Source: Megalobrama amblycephala (Eukaryota > Chordata > Actinopteri > Cypriniformes > Xenocyprididae). Taken from it: 64,000 bases of DNA. The notes below the pieces were generated by a model, which made no database searches, had not been told where the DNA came from, and saw nothing but the letters and a program-made list of their open reading frames with translations. The stretch covers positions 13,309,037 through 13,373,036 of the forward strand of contig NC_063050.1 in the NCBI RefSeq assembly GCF_018812025.1, read 5' to 3'. Both the position numbers and the translations under genes were made by a program. This document shows, in pieces, positions 1 to 10,353 of the stretch (positions within the stretch are counted from its first letter, which is position 1; the number at the start of each line of letters is the position of its first letter).

Positions 1-304
1 CTAAAAACTCACCTCTTCCGTGAGCGCTTAACCTGCTGAAGAAGAAAAGAAAAGAAAAGAAAAGAAAAGAAAAGAAAAGAAAAGAAAAGAAAAGAAAAGA
101 AAAGAAAAGAAAAGAAAACTTCTATGCACTTCTTTCACTATTCCTGAATCCTGCCTGTTCTGCTTTAATAGCTTTTCTAAACGATGTCTGAATAAAACTT
201 TGTATTACTTACACTTCTCGTGTTTATTGTCTCTGGTAAATCGCTTGTTATTGATCATCTGTAAATCACTTTCTGATAAATAAATGAATGTAAATGTAAA
301 TAAC
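1..304 (+). mobile_element. LINE 3' end fragment (L2/CR1-like)
   Basis: The first codons read LKTHLFRE and stop at 37-39. This is the same C-terminus (…RLKTHLF) that ends the LINE reverse transcriptase frames near 30,530 and 42,235. A pentanucleotide repeat follows, then an A/T-rich 3' UTR ending in a short tail of repeated aaatgta units at about 285-302, usual for this kind of LINE. The rest of the element lies left of the window or is missing. Clade assignment is inference. Confidence 0.55.
44..118. repeat. (AAAAG)n microsatellite
   Basis: About fifteen near-perfect AAAAG units lie just after the LINE stop codon. Confidence 0.95.
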
Positions 305-654
305 CGTTGTAATTCTCCTCACTGTGTTGGAACACACAGAAGCTCTAGCAGGGGAAGGAAAGGGATCGTCTAGGTTTGTGGAAGGAGGAAACGCTCTTTT
401 TTCAGAGGCAGGAAGTTCTGCATCAAAGTTTTTTAATGAATATAACATGATCCATGCCAGCATACAAAACACATTCATGGTTGAATTTTTTTTTGATTGT
501 CACCATTGTTGAGGTTTGTATGATGAGTGCTGATGTCTAAGTTTTTACTTCTAAATAGTTTTGGACAATATTACACAAATCGCATTAGTATTACAAATGA
601 TTTCTTTCACATTTTTGAGTTTATTATTTTCTTTTTACATAACACTTCTTTTCA
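305..654. other. No gene seen; repeat-derived spacer
   Basis: No supported coding sequence. The part from about 525 to 655 resembles 27,135-27,262 in the same orientation (the gctgatgtctaagt block), which there lies next to an arm of the long inverted-repeat family. It is probably part of that element's centre. Confidence 0.4.
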
Positions 655-1319
655 GTAAAGAAAACTACAAAAAAAACAGTTAATTTGTGTGTTTTTATCA
701 ATGCAGAAATGTTTTCTGAAATCACCTGCAATTGCTGATAAAGAAGCATAGTCAGGGGTCAAGAGCTCAACTAAAGCAACGACCAACCTCCATGATGGTG
801 ACCTCAAACGAAACATCTAAACTTCTGTTAATTCTCAATAAGAGCTTCTGTAGACGTGTGACAGAAATAAAGTCAGTCTGGTTAGTAATAAGTGAAGCTG
901 GTAATGCTGTTTGTGGTGTTGTTTAATCAGATCTTCAGAGATTTAATGTCTTTTATCTTCAGTTCATCTAAGGCTGTGGCTGAAGAAAGTTATAGTTTGT
1001 GTTCTTATTTCTCTTTCTTTCAGTGTTTGTTCACAGCAGGTGTTTGAATGATTGAAAGAATGTTTCAGGAACATCATACTAACCTTTAAATAACATTCTA
1101 CTAACATTAAGGAAACCGAACATTTTCATGTTCTTGGAATGTTACAAATCAATGTTCCAAGAATGTTGAATTTTAGATCAAAATTAAGTTGAAAGAACGT
1201 TTGAGGAACATTATAGCTTATAAAAACGTTCCTGTAACGTCAAGAAAACTGGACGTTTTTAATGTTCCCAGAACCAACACTGAATATTTAGAGAACGTTC
1301 TTATAACAAAATTCTTCAG
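655..1319 (+). mobile_element. Long inverted-repeat (foldback) element, right arm, copy A
   Basis: This matches, in the same orientation, 33,780-34,466 and, in reverse, 16,717-17,395 and the left arm 24,832-27,130. It holds many short imperfect palindromes around GAACGTTC and ends in …GAACGTTCTTATAACAAAATTCT. The outermost GTTAGCTGGGAT seen in the intact copy is decayed here. No matching left arm is visible, so this copy is solitary or cut by the nearby DIRS insertion. It is non-coding; short frames inside it are chance. Confidence 0.6.
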
Positions 1320-1421
1320 CTCAGGACTGCTGCATTGCAGACAAAAAAACTGACTTGGCATTTTGCAAGTCTTTAAGAATTGTTTTTAAAATAACAAATA
1401 CTGAGTTCTGAATAAAGCTGT

Positions 1422-1625
1422 GTTCCCTTTCGTGGGAACTATCGACGCTGCGTGAAACGCATTGGGAATCTTCTGCGTGATATCGTCATTGAAGTACTCC
1501 TGTATCCAACCAATCGTGTAACGAGACGTCAGAGACGGGTGACGTCACGGACCAGGAAACTATAAAGCATGCCCGGATGCAGAGAACACTAGCTTCTGTG
1601 GAAAATCTGAAGCAAGCACTCGCAA
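1422..1625 (-). repeat. DIRS copy 1, 3' inverted terminal repeat
   Basis: It is the reverse complement of 6,601-6,777 with an outer extension at 1,422-1,446. The shared core includes the CGGGCATGCTTTATAG block and the GACGTCA-rich segment near 1,525-1,550. Confidence 0.85.
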
Positions 1626-1684
1626 GCATGCAGGGGTACGGCAAGAGACGCAGCGTCTCGCGTCTCTACATCTGTAACCTGAGA

Positions 1685-1731
1685 CGTTCCCTTTCGTGGG
1701 AACTATCGACGCTGCGTGAAACGCATTGGGA
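1685..1731 (-). repeat. DIRS copy 1, internal complementary region
   Basis: It repeats 1,422-1,468 almost exactly and is complementary to the outer end of the 5' terminal repeat near 6,758-6,777. In DIRS models this segment templates completion of the circular DNA intermediate. Confidence 0.8.
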
Positions 1732-1772
1732 ACGCAATCCCAACTGTGCCGTACTTCAAATGCTTGTTCATG

Positions 1773-2747
1773 TTAGCTCGAAAGTACGGAGGACCCCGGA
1801 GTGGAGCCCACATCAAGGTTATAATATCTGATAAATGTATGCTGGCTTGACCATCCAGCTGCATCACAGACGTCACTCACAGGGACGCCAGACATCAAAG
1901 CTCTTGATGCCGCCATACCCCTTGTGGAATGAGCACAGACGTTAAATGGAGAAGACTGTCCAGCCGCTTTGTATGCAAGTGAGATGGCCTCGACCACCCA
2001 CTTACTCATCCTCAGCTTGGACGCCGGTCCGCCTTTATTAGGGGAACCATAACAGACAAACAGTTGCTCTGTTTTACGCCACAGGGCAGCTCTGTGGACG
2101 TATGCATCCAAAGCCCTTACTAGGCAGAGCAGATTCAGTTTTTCCTGATCCGAGGATATAAATGGAGGATGATGGAAGGCTTGAAGCACAATAGGACCCG
2201 GGACATTGGTGGGGACCTTCGGCACATAGCCAGGTCTAGCATGAAGAAATGCTCTCACCATTCCAGGAACGAACTCCAGATACGAGGGGGCCACTGAAAG
2301 GGCCTGAAGATCTCCAATTCTTCTTAGAGAAGTAATAGCAAGCAAAAATACAGTCTTTAAAGTCAGAAACTTTATAGACACCTCCTCCAGTGGTTCAAAG
2401 GGAGCCTCGGCTAACCCTCGTAGAACCACTGATAAGTCCCAAGCCAGGGTCCTTGTGCGCACTGGAGGCCTCAACCTCAGTGTACCACGGAGGAAGCGTG
2501 ACACGAGGGGGTCTCGACCCACCGAGGAATCCCCCCCAACATGATAGGCTGATATAGCCGCAACATAAACCTTTAAGGTTGAATACGATAGGCCTTCCGA
2601 GAATTTTTCTTGGAGAAAGCATAGCACAGAGCTAATAGGAGCATGGGTCCGTTTCATGTTGTCTACACCAAATAGAGAATAGATTCCATTTATAGGAGTA
2701 AAGCTTCCTCGTGGAGGGAGCCCTGGAGCTAAGTATGGTCTCAACAA
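1773..2747 (-). pseudogene. DIRS copy 1 tyrosine recombinase (YR) domain
   Basis: This is an open frame of 324 codons without its own natural start, because the upstream part is frameshifted. The catalytic layout of the tyrosine recombinase/phage-integrase family is visible: a first arginine in ITSLRRIGDLQAL, the HxxR box in AHSTRGMAAS, and the nucleophile tyrosine in HTFIRYYNLD. It would integrate circular element DNA without a DDE integrase. The N-terminal part of the domain (…STRKLYSYKWNLF…) lies in another frame around 2,650-2,720, so a frameshift separates the halves. It is closely related to the YR at 58,194-59,138. Confidence 0.85.
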
Positions 2748-2768
2748 CCTCAGTTGAGAGACCAGCCT

Positions 2769-3570
2769 CTATGAACCTGGCCCCCTCAGAGGCCAGGCCC
2801 ACAGTTTCCATAGTTCCGGACGGGGATGTATTATCGCGCCGCCCGCCTGAGATAGAAGATCCAGCCTTAGGGGAAGCTCCATTGGAGAGCCGTCTATCAT
2901 GGACACCAAGTCCGAGAACCATATTCGGGTCGGCCAGTACGGGGCCACCAGTATTAGGCTCACCCTTTCCTGGCGTACTTTCTCCAGGACTCGTGGGAGC
3001 AGAGCGAACGGGGGAAATGCATACAGACGTAGCCTCGGCCACGTCTGTACCATGGCATCCAGACCCAGAGGTGCTGGATGCGTGAGGGAGTACCAGAGAG
3101 GACACTGGGTTGACTCTCCCGAAGCAAACAAGTCTACTTGTGCCTGACCAAAGTTCTTCCAAATGAGATCCACCACTTCCAGATGGAGTCTCCACTCCCC
3201 GGGCCTCGGCCCCTGCCTCGACAGGGCGTCTGCCCCCACATTCTGACTCCCGGGGATATAAGCTGCCTTCAGTGAGAGCAACTTCCCCTGAGACCACAGG
3301 AGGATCTGACGGGCCAAGTAATTTAGTTGGCGAGACCGTAGACCCCCCTGATGGTTTATATAGGAGACATGTTGTCTGTGCGGACCAGCACATGGTGGTC
3401 TCTCAGGTCCGGGAGAAAGTGTTTTAGTGCTAGAAACACCGCCATCAACTCCAGCCGATTTATGTGCCAAGGGAGTTGATGGTCCTCCCAAAGACCTTGG
3501 GCTGAGCGACCACTCATGATCGCTCCCCAGCCCGTGAGGGAAGCGTCTGTCGTAAGCATTGCGCGACAAC
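2769..3570 (-). pseudogene. DIRS copy 1 RNase H and connection region
   Basis: RNase H motifs are visible: TTDASLTGWGAIMSG, HINRLELMAVFLALKHF and the short box VRTDN. They are split over two frames, with breaks near 3,560 and 3,370, and followed by SYINHQGGLRS and GADALSRQGPRPGEW. The region after it (VDLFAS…, AFPPFALLPRV…) is the conserved DIRS segment between RNase H and recombinase. Frameshifts near 3,370, 3,565 and 2,770 make it non-functional. Confidence 0.8.
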
Positions 3571-4884
3571 CAGAGGCCCCAACACAGGTCCCTGGGACAG
3601 GAACCAGGGGTCTCTCCACACGGTTAGAGCACGAAGGCATCGCCATGTGACTTTGATCGTACGGAAAGGACTTCCCCTTGGGGAAAACCCCCTGGTCCTG
3701 AGCCACCACTGTAGGGGTCTCATGTGCAGGAGGCCGAAAGGAATTATGTTGGACACAGCTGCCATTAGACCCAACAGTTTCTGAAACTGTTTCACAGTGA
3801 GTGCCTGGCCTAACCTCACCCCTTTTACGGCTGATAGAACAGAGCTCACACGGGTAGGAGTCAGACGTGCCCGCATTATTGTGGAATCCCACATAACACC
3901 TAGATAATTGGTGGTCTGAGCCGGAATCAGCACACTCTTCTTGGCATTGAGCCTCAGCCCAAGCCTTTTCATGTGAGACAGAACAACATCTCGATGTTGA
4001 ACTGCCTGTTGCTCTGAGTGAGCTAGAATCAACCAATCGTCGATATAATTCAGTATGCGGATGCCCTGGAGTCTCAAGGGAGCCAGGGCTGCATCCACGC
4101 ACTTCGTGAATGTGCGGGGTGATAATGATAGGCCAAACGGAAGAACCTTGTACTGGTAAGCTTCGCCCCCGAAAGCAAACCTGAGGAACTTCCTGTGAGA
4201 AGGATGGATGGACACATGAAACTATGCATCTTTCAAGTCTATCGTCACAAACCAGTCCTCGGACCTGATTTGGGGAATGATCTGTTTGAGTGTAAGCATC
4301 TTGAATTTCAGTTTCTGTACAGACCGATTTAGCACACACAGAGCTATGATAGGACGAAGTCCTCCATCCTTCTTTGGAACTATGAAGTAGCGGCTGTAAA
4401 AACCTGACAGCTTGCTGGGAGGAGGAACCCTTTCTATAGCTCCTTTTTGCAAAAGTGTCATAACTTCCTGTTCCATAACCAGAGACTGCTCGGGGGTCAC
4501 CACTGTGGGAAGGACCCCGTTGAATCTGGGCGGGCGAGACCCGAACTGTATTCTGTAACCCTTTTCTATCATGAGCAGCACCCAATTTGATATATTCGGT
4601 AGAGTTTTCCATTCTTCTAGAAAATCTACTAAGGGAACCAGTCTCTCGAGACTGGTCTCTGGTGTTTTTTGAGCACTTGGCTCGGCGCTCTGAAACGGCA
4701 CGGCAGCAGAAGTCAGCCGAATCAAGTGACAACCGTCCTTCCTCGGAAGGTCGGTGGGGACCTGATGCACACTGGATGACGGATATGGCGTGGTCCCCGG
4801 AGGGCGCTGGAGGGAAGCGGGTGTCAGATGTATTAACGCCAAGCTTCCTCCAGATGGGGGCCGCCCTCCTGGGTCCTGACCCAC
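3514..4884 (-). pseudogene. DIRS copy 1 reverse transcriptase
   Basis: The frame opens at 4,884 with a proline-rich leader, then shows RT blocks: KKDGGLRPIIALCVLN, TIDLKDA, LPFGLSLSPRTFTK, the catalytic NYIDDWLILAHSE box, and LGVMWDS. A stop codon lies directly after DLKDA at 4,219-4,221, where the homologous motif has tyrosine (the next residues are FHVSI), so one base change probably ended the frame. Downstream the frame shifts near 3,565 before the RNase H. The YIDD active site itself is unchanged. Confidence 0.88.
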
Positions 4885-4889
4885 AGATA

Positions 4890-6383
4890 TCAGGACCGCT
4901 TCTTAGAAGCCTTCCGCGCTACAATGACGGCCCGCAGGTCCGTCTTGCCCTGGGAAGGCTTCTGTTGTGCGGCTCGCCCCTGTCCCCAGAATCTACGTGG
5001 GGGAGCACGGGCGGCCACACTTATTTTCTGTTGCGCTCTGTGGTGCGCTGAGGAGCTCGTTGCGGACCGAGACTGCTCCCGTTCAACATTCTCGGCGGGG
5101 ACTTTAGACCGGCGGGGGAGGAACCTCTGAAACGCCGCAGATTGTTTCTTGGTCTCCTGGAACCTCTCGACGACAGTTGTAACTGCGTCACCAAAGAGGC
5201 CCACAGGAGACAGCGGCGCATCCATAAGGGCAGCTTTGTCTCTGTCCCTTATGTCAGAGAGGTTCAGCCACAAGTGCCTCTCCATGGCCACCAGGGCTGC
5301 CATAGAACGGCCCACCTCTTTAGCTGTCTCCTTGGTGGCACGGAGAGCCAGGTCTGTCGCCTTGCGCAGTTCCTGGATGCACTCGAATGTGGCCTCCCCG
5401 CTGGTATCAATTTCCCCCAGCAGGTCGGCTTGGTAAGCCTGCAGCAGCGCCATGGTATGGAGACACGCTGCTGCCTGACCTGCCGCCGCATAAGCCTTGC
5501 CCACCAGCTTAGATGTAGTTTTAAGGGGCTTGGTGGGCAGCGTCGGTGCTTTTAAGGACGATGCCGACGCAGGCGAGAGATAGCCCGTGAGCGTCTCTTC
5601 AACCCGGGGCATCGCTGCATAACCATACTGTTTCAGCCCCACGATGTTACTATAGACTGAAGTCTGGGGGCTGAAAACTCGATGTTGAACTGGTCTGTTC
5701 CAAGATCTAGACACCTCAGTGTGTAGATCTGGAAAGAATGGTAAGCACCGACGTTGGGGTAGTGACCGCGCGGGGAGAAAGCGTTCATCAAGCTTGCTTT
5801 TTGGTTTTACATCTCCCCACTCTGCTTCTGGCCAGCTGATATTCAATTTGGCTACAGCTCTGGTCACTACCTCCAAGAGCTCCTCATGTGCGGGGGAAGA
5901 GGATGGCGGGTCCTCTTCCCCTGCTTCGACGCTCATCACATCAACATCCTCAGATGAAGATAGATGAAGCGCCGATGTCTCTCCCCGCGGGGAAGAAACC
6001 GCTGGGCGTGCTTTCGCCACGGCAGGAGAGACACTGGGTCTGGCGGCTAAAGAGAGAGATAGGGCGGGGCCCGTCTCAACCCCCGCCGCCAGATCCATCT
6101 GTGAACCCCACGAATGGAGTCTCCGCTCTGCCTCGGCAGCAGCGGGACCCGATCTGCGGGGAACACCAACCGAGGCACTCTCTTTATTATCAAAGAGTGC
6201 CCGGCGAGATCTCAACACTCTGAGGGTGAGCTTCTCACAGTGCATGCAGACAGCCCCCTCAAGTGCTGCCTGCGCGTGCTCAACCCCCAGGCAAACGACA
6301 CACATATCGTGTGTATCCCCGTCAGGAATATAGCGGGTGCAGGGAAAAGCACACTTCCTGAATCGCTTGCCTTCATCCGCCAT
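4890..6383 (-). CDS. DIRS copy 1 gag-like ORF1 protein (497 aa)
   Basis: An uninterrupted ATG-to-stop frame starts at 6,383 inside the element leader. Near the N-terminus is a zinc-ribbon-like pair of CxxC boxes (CVVCLG … CMHC, about residues 28-50). A serine-rich acidic segment, an alanine-rich helical middle (about 290-400) and a basic C-terminus (…ARKASKKRS) follow. This is the structural ORF1 of fish DIRS elements and is homologous to the broken frames at 55,136-56,540. The RT frame begins only a few bases downstream. Whether it is still expressed is unknown; as a host gene it has no support. Confidence 0.8.
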   Translation of the reverse strand: MADEGKRFRKCAFPCTRYIPDGDTHDMCVVCLGVEHAQAALEGAVCMHCEKLTLRVLRSRRALFDNKESASVGVPRRSGPAAAEAERRLHSWGSQMDLAAGVETGPALSLSLAARPSVSPAVAKARPAVSSPRGETSALHLSSSEDVDVMSVEAGEEDPPSSSPAHEELLEVVTRAVAKLNISWPEAEWGDVKPKSKLDERFLPARSLPQRRCLPFFPDLHTEVSRSWNRPVQHRVFSPQTSVYSNIVGLKQYGYAAMPRVEETLTGYLSPASASSLKAPTLPTKPLKTTSKLVGKAYAAAGQAAACLHTMALLQAYQADLLGEIDTSGEATFECIQELRKATDLALRATKETAKEVGRSMAALVAMERHLWLNLSDIRDRDKAALMDAPLSPVGLFGDAVTTVVERFQETKKQSAAFQRFLPRRSKVPAENVEREQSRSATSSSAHHRAQQKISVAARAPPRRFWGQGRAAQQKPSQGKTDLRAVIVARKASKKRS

Positions 6384-6421
6384 TTTATATATTGTGTCTA
6401 GTGTGTGTATATATATGTATA

Positions 6422-6592
6422 TAGTGTTGTGAAACTCTTGTCCTCAGACAAAGAGAAGCTCAGACAAACAAACACTAAATAAGACGCACAAACAGCGATC
6501 ACAGATATACACACAAGTGTTGCTGGAACTCTTGTCCTCAGACGAAGAGTGAAACCAAAATAATGGAAAGACAGACAAACACTAAATATGAC
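6422..6592. repeat. Tandem duplication in the DIRS leader
   Basis: Two roughly 65-75 bp blocks (6,422-6,485 and 6,516-6,592) share AACTCTTGTCCTCAGAC…AAGAG…AGACAAACACTAAATA. They lie between the 5' terminal repeat and ORF1 of the minus-strand DIRS. Confidence 0.7.
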
Positions 6593-6600
6593 ACGGGATA

Positions 6601-6777
6601 ACATGGAGCGCTTGCTGAAGATAGCAGAAGCTAGTGTTCTCTGCATCCGGGCATGCTTTATAGTTTCCTGGTCCGTGACGTCACCCGTCTCTGACGTCTC
6701 GTTACACAATTGGTTGGATACAGGAGTGCTTCAATGACGATATCACGCAGAAGGTTCCCAATGCGTTTCACGCAGCG
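6601..6777 (-). repeat. DIRS copy 1, 5' inverted terminal repeat
   Basis: It is the reverse complement of 1,447-1,625. It stops at …CACGCAGCG and lacks the outer palindrome present at the other end. Confidence 0.85.
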
Positions 6778-6943
6778 CCCCCCTTTCCCTCTTCTTGAAT
6801 CTTCTCAGCTCCTGTGGCTTTATTGGACAGCAATGTCTGCCGCAGATCAATATTCTGCCCAACAAAGACAAAACATAATACACAACACTGAAACTGAATT
6901 TTGATTATTGATTCGATATTATATATTTCAATATCTTCTTCTC
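6778..6943. other. No gene seen
   Basis: A short A/T-rich spacer between the DIRS end and the left boundary of the segmental duplication. Confidence 0.5.
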
Positions 6944-7601
6944 TGAATCTGACCATGGTTGAACCAGTCTGTTTCAGGGCAGATCAAAGGGTTTTGCTCA
7001 AATTTGGGCTTCCTAACCCAGATTTAAAAGTGTTGCATCAGGATGTCACTCAGTTTGTTATTCTTGTATTTGTTTGAATGGATCAGCAGATTGTCCTGCA
7101 TTCGTGACAGAACATTTGCTACTCAAATACTAAAAGCCTCACCCTCTGAACATGGCATTAATGCTGAGCATTCACAAAGCTGGTGAGACGGAAACAAGTG
7201 CCAGCTGGGACAATGGAGAATCAAACAGTGTATATTTCATTCATACAATGAAGTTACTGCAGTGTTATTTTACAGTTGATTACTTTATTCAATTTCTGTA
7301 CCTAATTTGTGTCTAACTACTGTTAGATCTACCTGAAAAGCTGTTTATTTAATTTGTATCTTTGTTTTATTGTGTTTATTTGTGCTATTGCTTGTAGTTT
7401 GATTATTTGTTCTTATTTTATTACAGAAAATATGAAAATTATGTTTCATATTAATATTTTACATTATATTTCTGTAGTTTTTTCCCCTATTGTTCTTGCA
7501 TTCCATGTACAAAGTCTGGCAAGTAAAATAAAAAAATCAGAGGACTGAAGAGACAAAATGAAAGTGTTTCTTCAAAATCTACAAAAACACTAGTATCTGC
7601 T

Positions 7602-7604
<3 letters not shown>

Positions 7605-7650
<46 letters not shown>
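7605..7650. repeat. (GT)n microsatellite
   Basis: Twenty-three GT units lie about 150 bp upstream of the first lectin. The matching place in unit 2 has a GT/GA tract at 37,008-37,066. Confidence 0.95.
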
Positions 7651-7651
<1 letters not shown>

Positions 7652-7730
7652 CCAGCTCATTTGGTTTGGATATTTGCTACACAAATACTTGAAGAATCTG
7701 GCCATCTGGTTGGTCAGTGCCTGTCTCTCA

Positions 7731-7801
7731 CAGAAATAAAAACTGCCCCTTCATCACTGAGATCACACAAACTCTGCGCTGAGTAGATCATCTGTTGAGA
7801 A
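7731..7801 (+). promoter_or_regulatory. Putative core promoter and 5' UTR of lectin 1
   Basis: An AT-rich TATA-like box (GAAATAAAAACTGCC, 7,731-7,745) lies about 60 bp before the ATG at 7,802. It is repeated unchanged in unit 2 at 37,264-37,278. The position suits a short 5' UTR. No transcript data are available; this is inference from spacing and conservation. Confidence 0.35.
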
Positions 7802-8564
7802 ATGAAGGCTGTCGTCACTCTGCTCCTGTTTTTGAGTCTCTCTGGACTGAGCTTCAGTCTCCACAGAAAACACGTGTTTGTGAATAAATTAATGACCTGG
7901 AAAGATGCACAGACGTACTGCAGAGAACACCATGATGACCTGTCCACCGTCAATAAAGAAGAGGCACAACTGCTCTCTAGAAATCCAGAAGTGAATATGA
8001 ATGTGAAATGAATATTTTTGGATTGGACTGCTCATGAGTCCTAACAACCCAGAAAAATGGATTTGGTCTGGAGGTGAGGATGAAAAAATTGACAATTGGG
8101 ACACTGGGGAACCAGACAGGATCACTCAAGAGTGTTGCGCTGTAAGAAAATATAATTATAAACTGCACAATGGTCTGTGCTCAGCGACTCTGCCATTTTA
8201 CTGTATGCGGGTCTTTGAGCCCATTCTGGTGCATCAGAACAAGACGTGGGATGAAGCCCTGGACTACTGCAGACAGAACTACATTGACCTGGTGAGTCTA
8301 AGATCTGAGATGATTATGGCAGAGGTGATAAATATCACTACATCATCCCAGACAGCTTCTGTGTGGACCGGCCTGCGCTTCATGGCTGGTCATTGGTTCT
8401 GGGTCAGTGGACACAATCTTCAATATAAAGCCTGGTCTGTGGAGGGGGAGCTCCAGTGTCCTGCCAGAAACCTGCGCTGTGGAGCTCTGGAGAGACAAAA
8501 TAATATTTGGACACCCAAAAATTGTGAGGATGAACTCAACTTTGTCTGTCTTAAAAAGCTATAA
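7802..8564 (+). pseudogene. C-type lectin, two CTLDs, copy 1 (broken)
   Basis: This is the paralogue of the intact gene at 37,336-38,088. It opens with the same signal peptide (MKAVVTLLLFLSLSGLSFS) and the first part of CTLD1, but after residue 61 (LLSRNPE) an insertion/substitution patch at 7,987-8,012 shifts the frame and gives a stop (…VNMNVK). The rest of CTLD1 and all of CTLD2 continue open in another frame to a stop at 8,564. The calcium-site triplet EPN of copy 2 reads EPD here. Either a pseudogene or a gene for a 69-residue secreted stub; the downstream frame keeps few changes, so the break looks recent. Confidence 0.85.
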
Positions 8565-10203
8565 ATGTGCTTCATGTTGCATTACATACATTTCTTCATG
8601 TAGGCCTATATATGATACTGATTCATTTATAAATCATGAATCAATAGAAATCTATTGCTTTACAGTAGTATGTATGGTTGTTAAAAATAATGTTTTTTAA
8701 TCTTTCATTTTAGTCATATCAACATATACATTGCCTTGTAAAACAATGTTTAGTCAAAATCTTTTATGGGCTTGCAGAGACAATATAAATTATATGTATG
8801 ATTTATTGTAAAAATACAAGATTTACATTCTTAGTTAAATTTTAATAGCCATGTTAAAAAGATATGTAAAACAATCAACCTTAATCTAATCTTATTAGTT
8901 TTATGATATGATTAGTTTTATGGATTAACAATGTAGTCTCAGATTAACCCGTCTGTAATTTATCAGATTTAATGTCTTTATATTTATTTTGGATAGGAAA
9001 CAAATAAAATATTATCATTGTAAAATAAGATTGTAAGTTTTGCTCATTTTGTTAATTTTCAGTATGTAAATCTTGTATTCAAATGTTTAAATGGTTTTGC
9101 CCCTCAGCCGTTATGTCATTTTTCAAGAGATTGCAGTGGTTCAGATTCACCAGAGCGGCTTCTGGCAGCAACTGTAACATTTTATTCTGTAAAACATCTT
9201 TTGTTCAGACTCACTGAAAGGTGCAAAACGTTGAAATTCACTCCCTGATCATTTAAAATCTGCTGCAGGTTTTAATAACAAACTTGCATTCATGTTTATT
9301 TTTATTTTATTGTTTATTTTTAGTGTTGATGTAATTGTAGTCAATAAAAGCCCTTTCTACAGATGAGTGTTGTAAATTAGCTTTAGCTAAAAGCACTATG
9401 ATACTTGCATTGGATGGCTGTTGTCTCAGTTTGATCAGTGTTTATTGTATCTGTCCCTTTCCAAATAAATGGAAATAAAAAAAAACAATACAATTTGATG
9501 GACTATAACAGGAATTGCTCACTTGTATGTTATGTTTACCTCACCACAAATGTTCCTCCACTTTGTTTTGTTCAGCTTTTCTGTACACTATTCCCATATT
9601 TGCATGTACTTTGACAGGTCAGGTCAACTGCTTTGGATATCAGGATTGTATTCTCACTACACAGCAGCATATTCTCTGTTGTTGGGTTTTGGACCGCCAC
9701 TTTTTGAACAGAATTTTTACATAAATATTTCACTGTGCAAAAAAAAAAAAAAAAAAAAAAAAACTATAAACACACAATCAAAGATCATCCTAACAATGTT
9801 GTTTTTATAAACATCTTGCATGATAGTAAAAAAAAAATCCTTATCTTAGAACAAAACATCTGTCTCAACATGAATAAGAGAAGTGAGTAAAACAATATTT
9901 TACTCTTGTTCATAGCTTGGGAAACATTTGCTGATGCATAATGGCAACTTATTAATTTTGCGTAAGATAATATTGAAATTTTAAGCAAAATGAACATGAA
10001 TCTCCTTACAGGGTTCGTACAGATCTGTAAAATGAAATTCATTTCAAGCACATTTCAAGCACATTTCAAGCACTACTTTTTTAGTTTTCAATGACAACAA
10101 TTAGTTTTCAATGTTATCAATGGAAATGGCATTGAATCATTGTTACAATGTGATGTTGGTTTAACATCATGCTTGCTCTCTCAGAAAATGAAACACAACT
10201 ACA
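8565..10203. other. Lectin 1 3' flank, no gene seen
   Basis: This A/T-rich stretch is conserved with 38,089-39,745. It contains AATAAA signals (for example about 9,005 and 9,343), a decayed coding-like patch at about 9,085-9,235 reading LNGFAPQPLC, suggestive of an old LINE C-terminus, an A-run at 9,739-9,763, and a short tandem repeat at 10,034-10,070. I see no host exon. Confidence 0.5.
10034..10070. repeat. Three tandem units of an 11-12 bp motif
   Basis: CATTTCAAGCA is repeated three times. Unit 2 (39,595-39,606) has a single unit at the matching place, so this is an expansion after the segmental duplication. Confidence 0.8.
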
Positions 10204-10353
10204 ACTGACTTAAAGCCACACAGAGGTGTTCCAAGGGCTTGGACAATTACACATATACATTGATCCAGAGGTTCCTTAGTGGTTCATGGATGTAGAAAGA
10301 TTCCCCTGGCCATAATGAACAGACTAAAGAAACTCTGGATCAGTTAGTGCAGA

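Larger units (their letters stand above)
1422..6777 (-). mobile_element. DIRS-type tyrosine-recombinase retrotransposon, copy 1 (inactive)
   Basis: Read on the minus strand, the order is inverted terminal repeat, gag-like ORF, RT, RNase H, tyrosine recombinase, internal complementary region, inverted terminal repeat. The outer repeats (1,422-1,625 and 6,601-6,777) are inverted copies of each other. The 1,422 end carries an extra stretch of about 25 bp (GTTCCCTTTCGTGGGAAC…) absent from the 6,777 end, and that stretch recurs at 1,685-1,731. Unequal ends plus an internal copy are known DIRS features. The coding part has a nonsense codon and several frameshifts, so the element is dead, although the gag-like and recombinase frames are long. 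Confidence 0.9.

Noticed and set aside
44..118. CRISPR-like or regulatory repeat array
   Set aside because: Simple AAAAG units without spacers; likewise the AGAAG tract at 19,415-19,490.
2711..3147. Plus-strand ORFs across the DIRS element
   Set aside because: Shadows of the minus-strand RNase H/recombinase coding sequence with no motif of their own; the same holds for plus-strand frames at 4,587-6,223.
7487..7705. Minus-strand ORF with a run of TH dipeptides
   Set aside because: It is the translation of the GT microsatellite.
8407..8700. Second ORF overlapping the lectin 3' end, repeated at 37,931
   Set aside because: Alternative frame of CTLD2 running into the 3' UTR; no start context and no domain.
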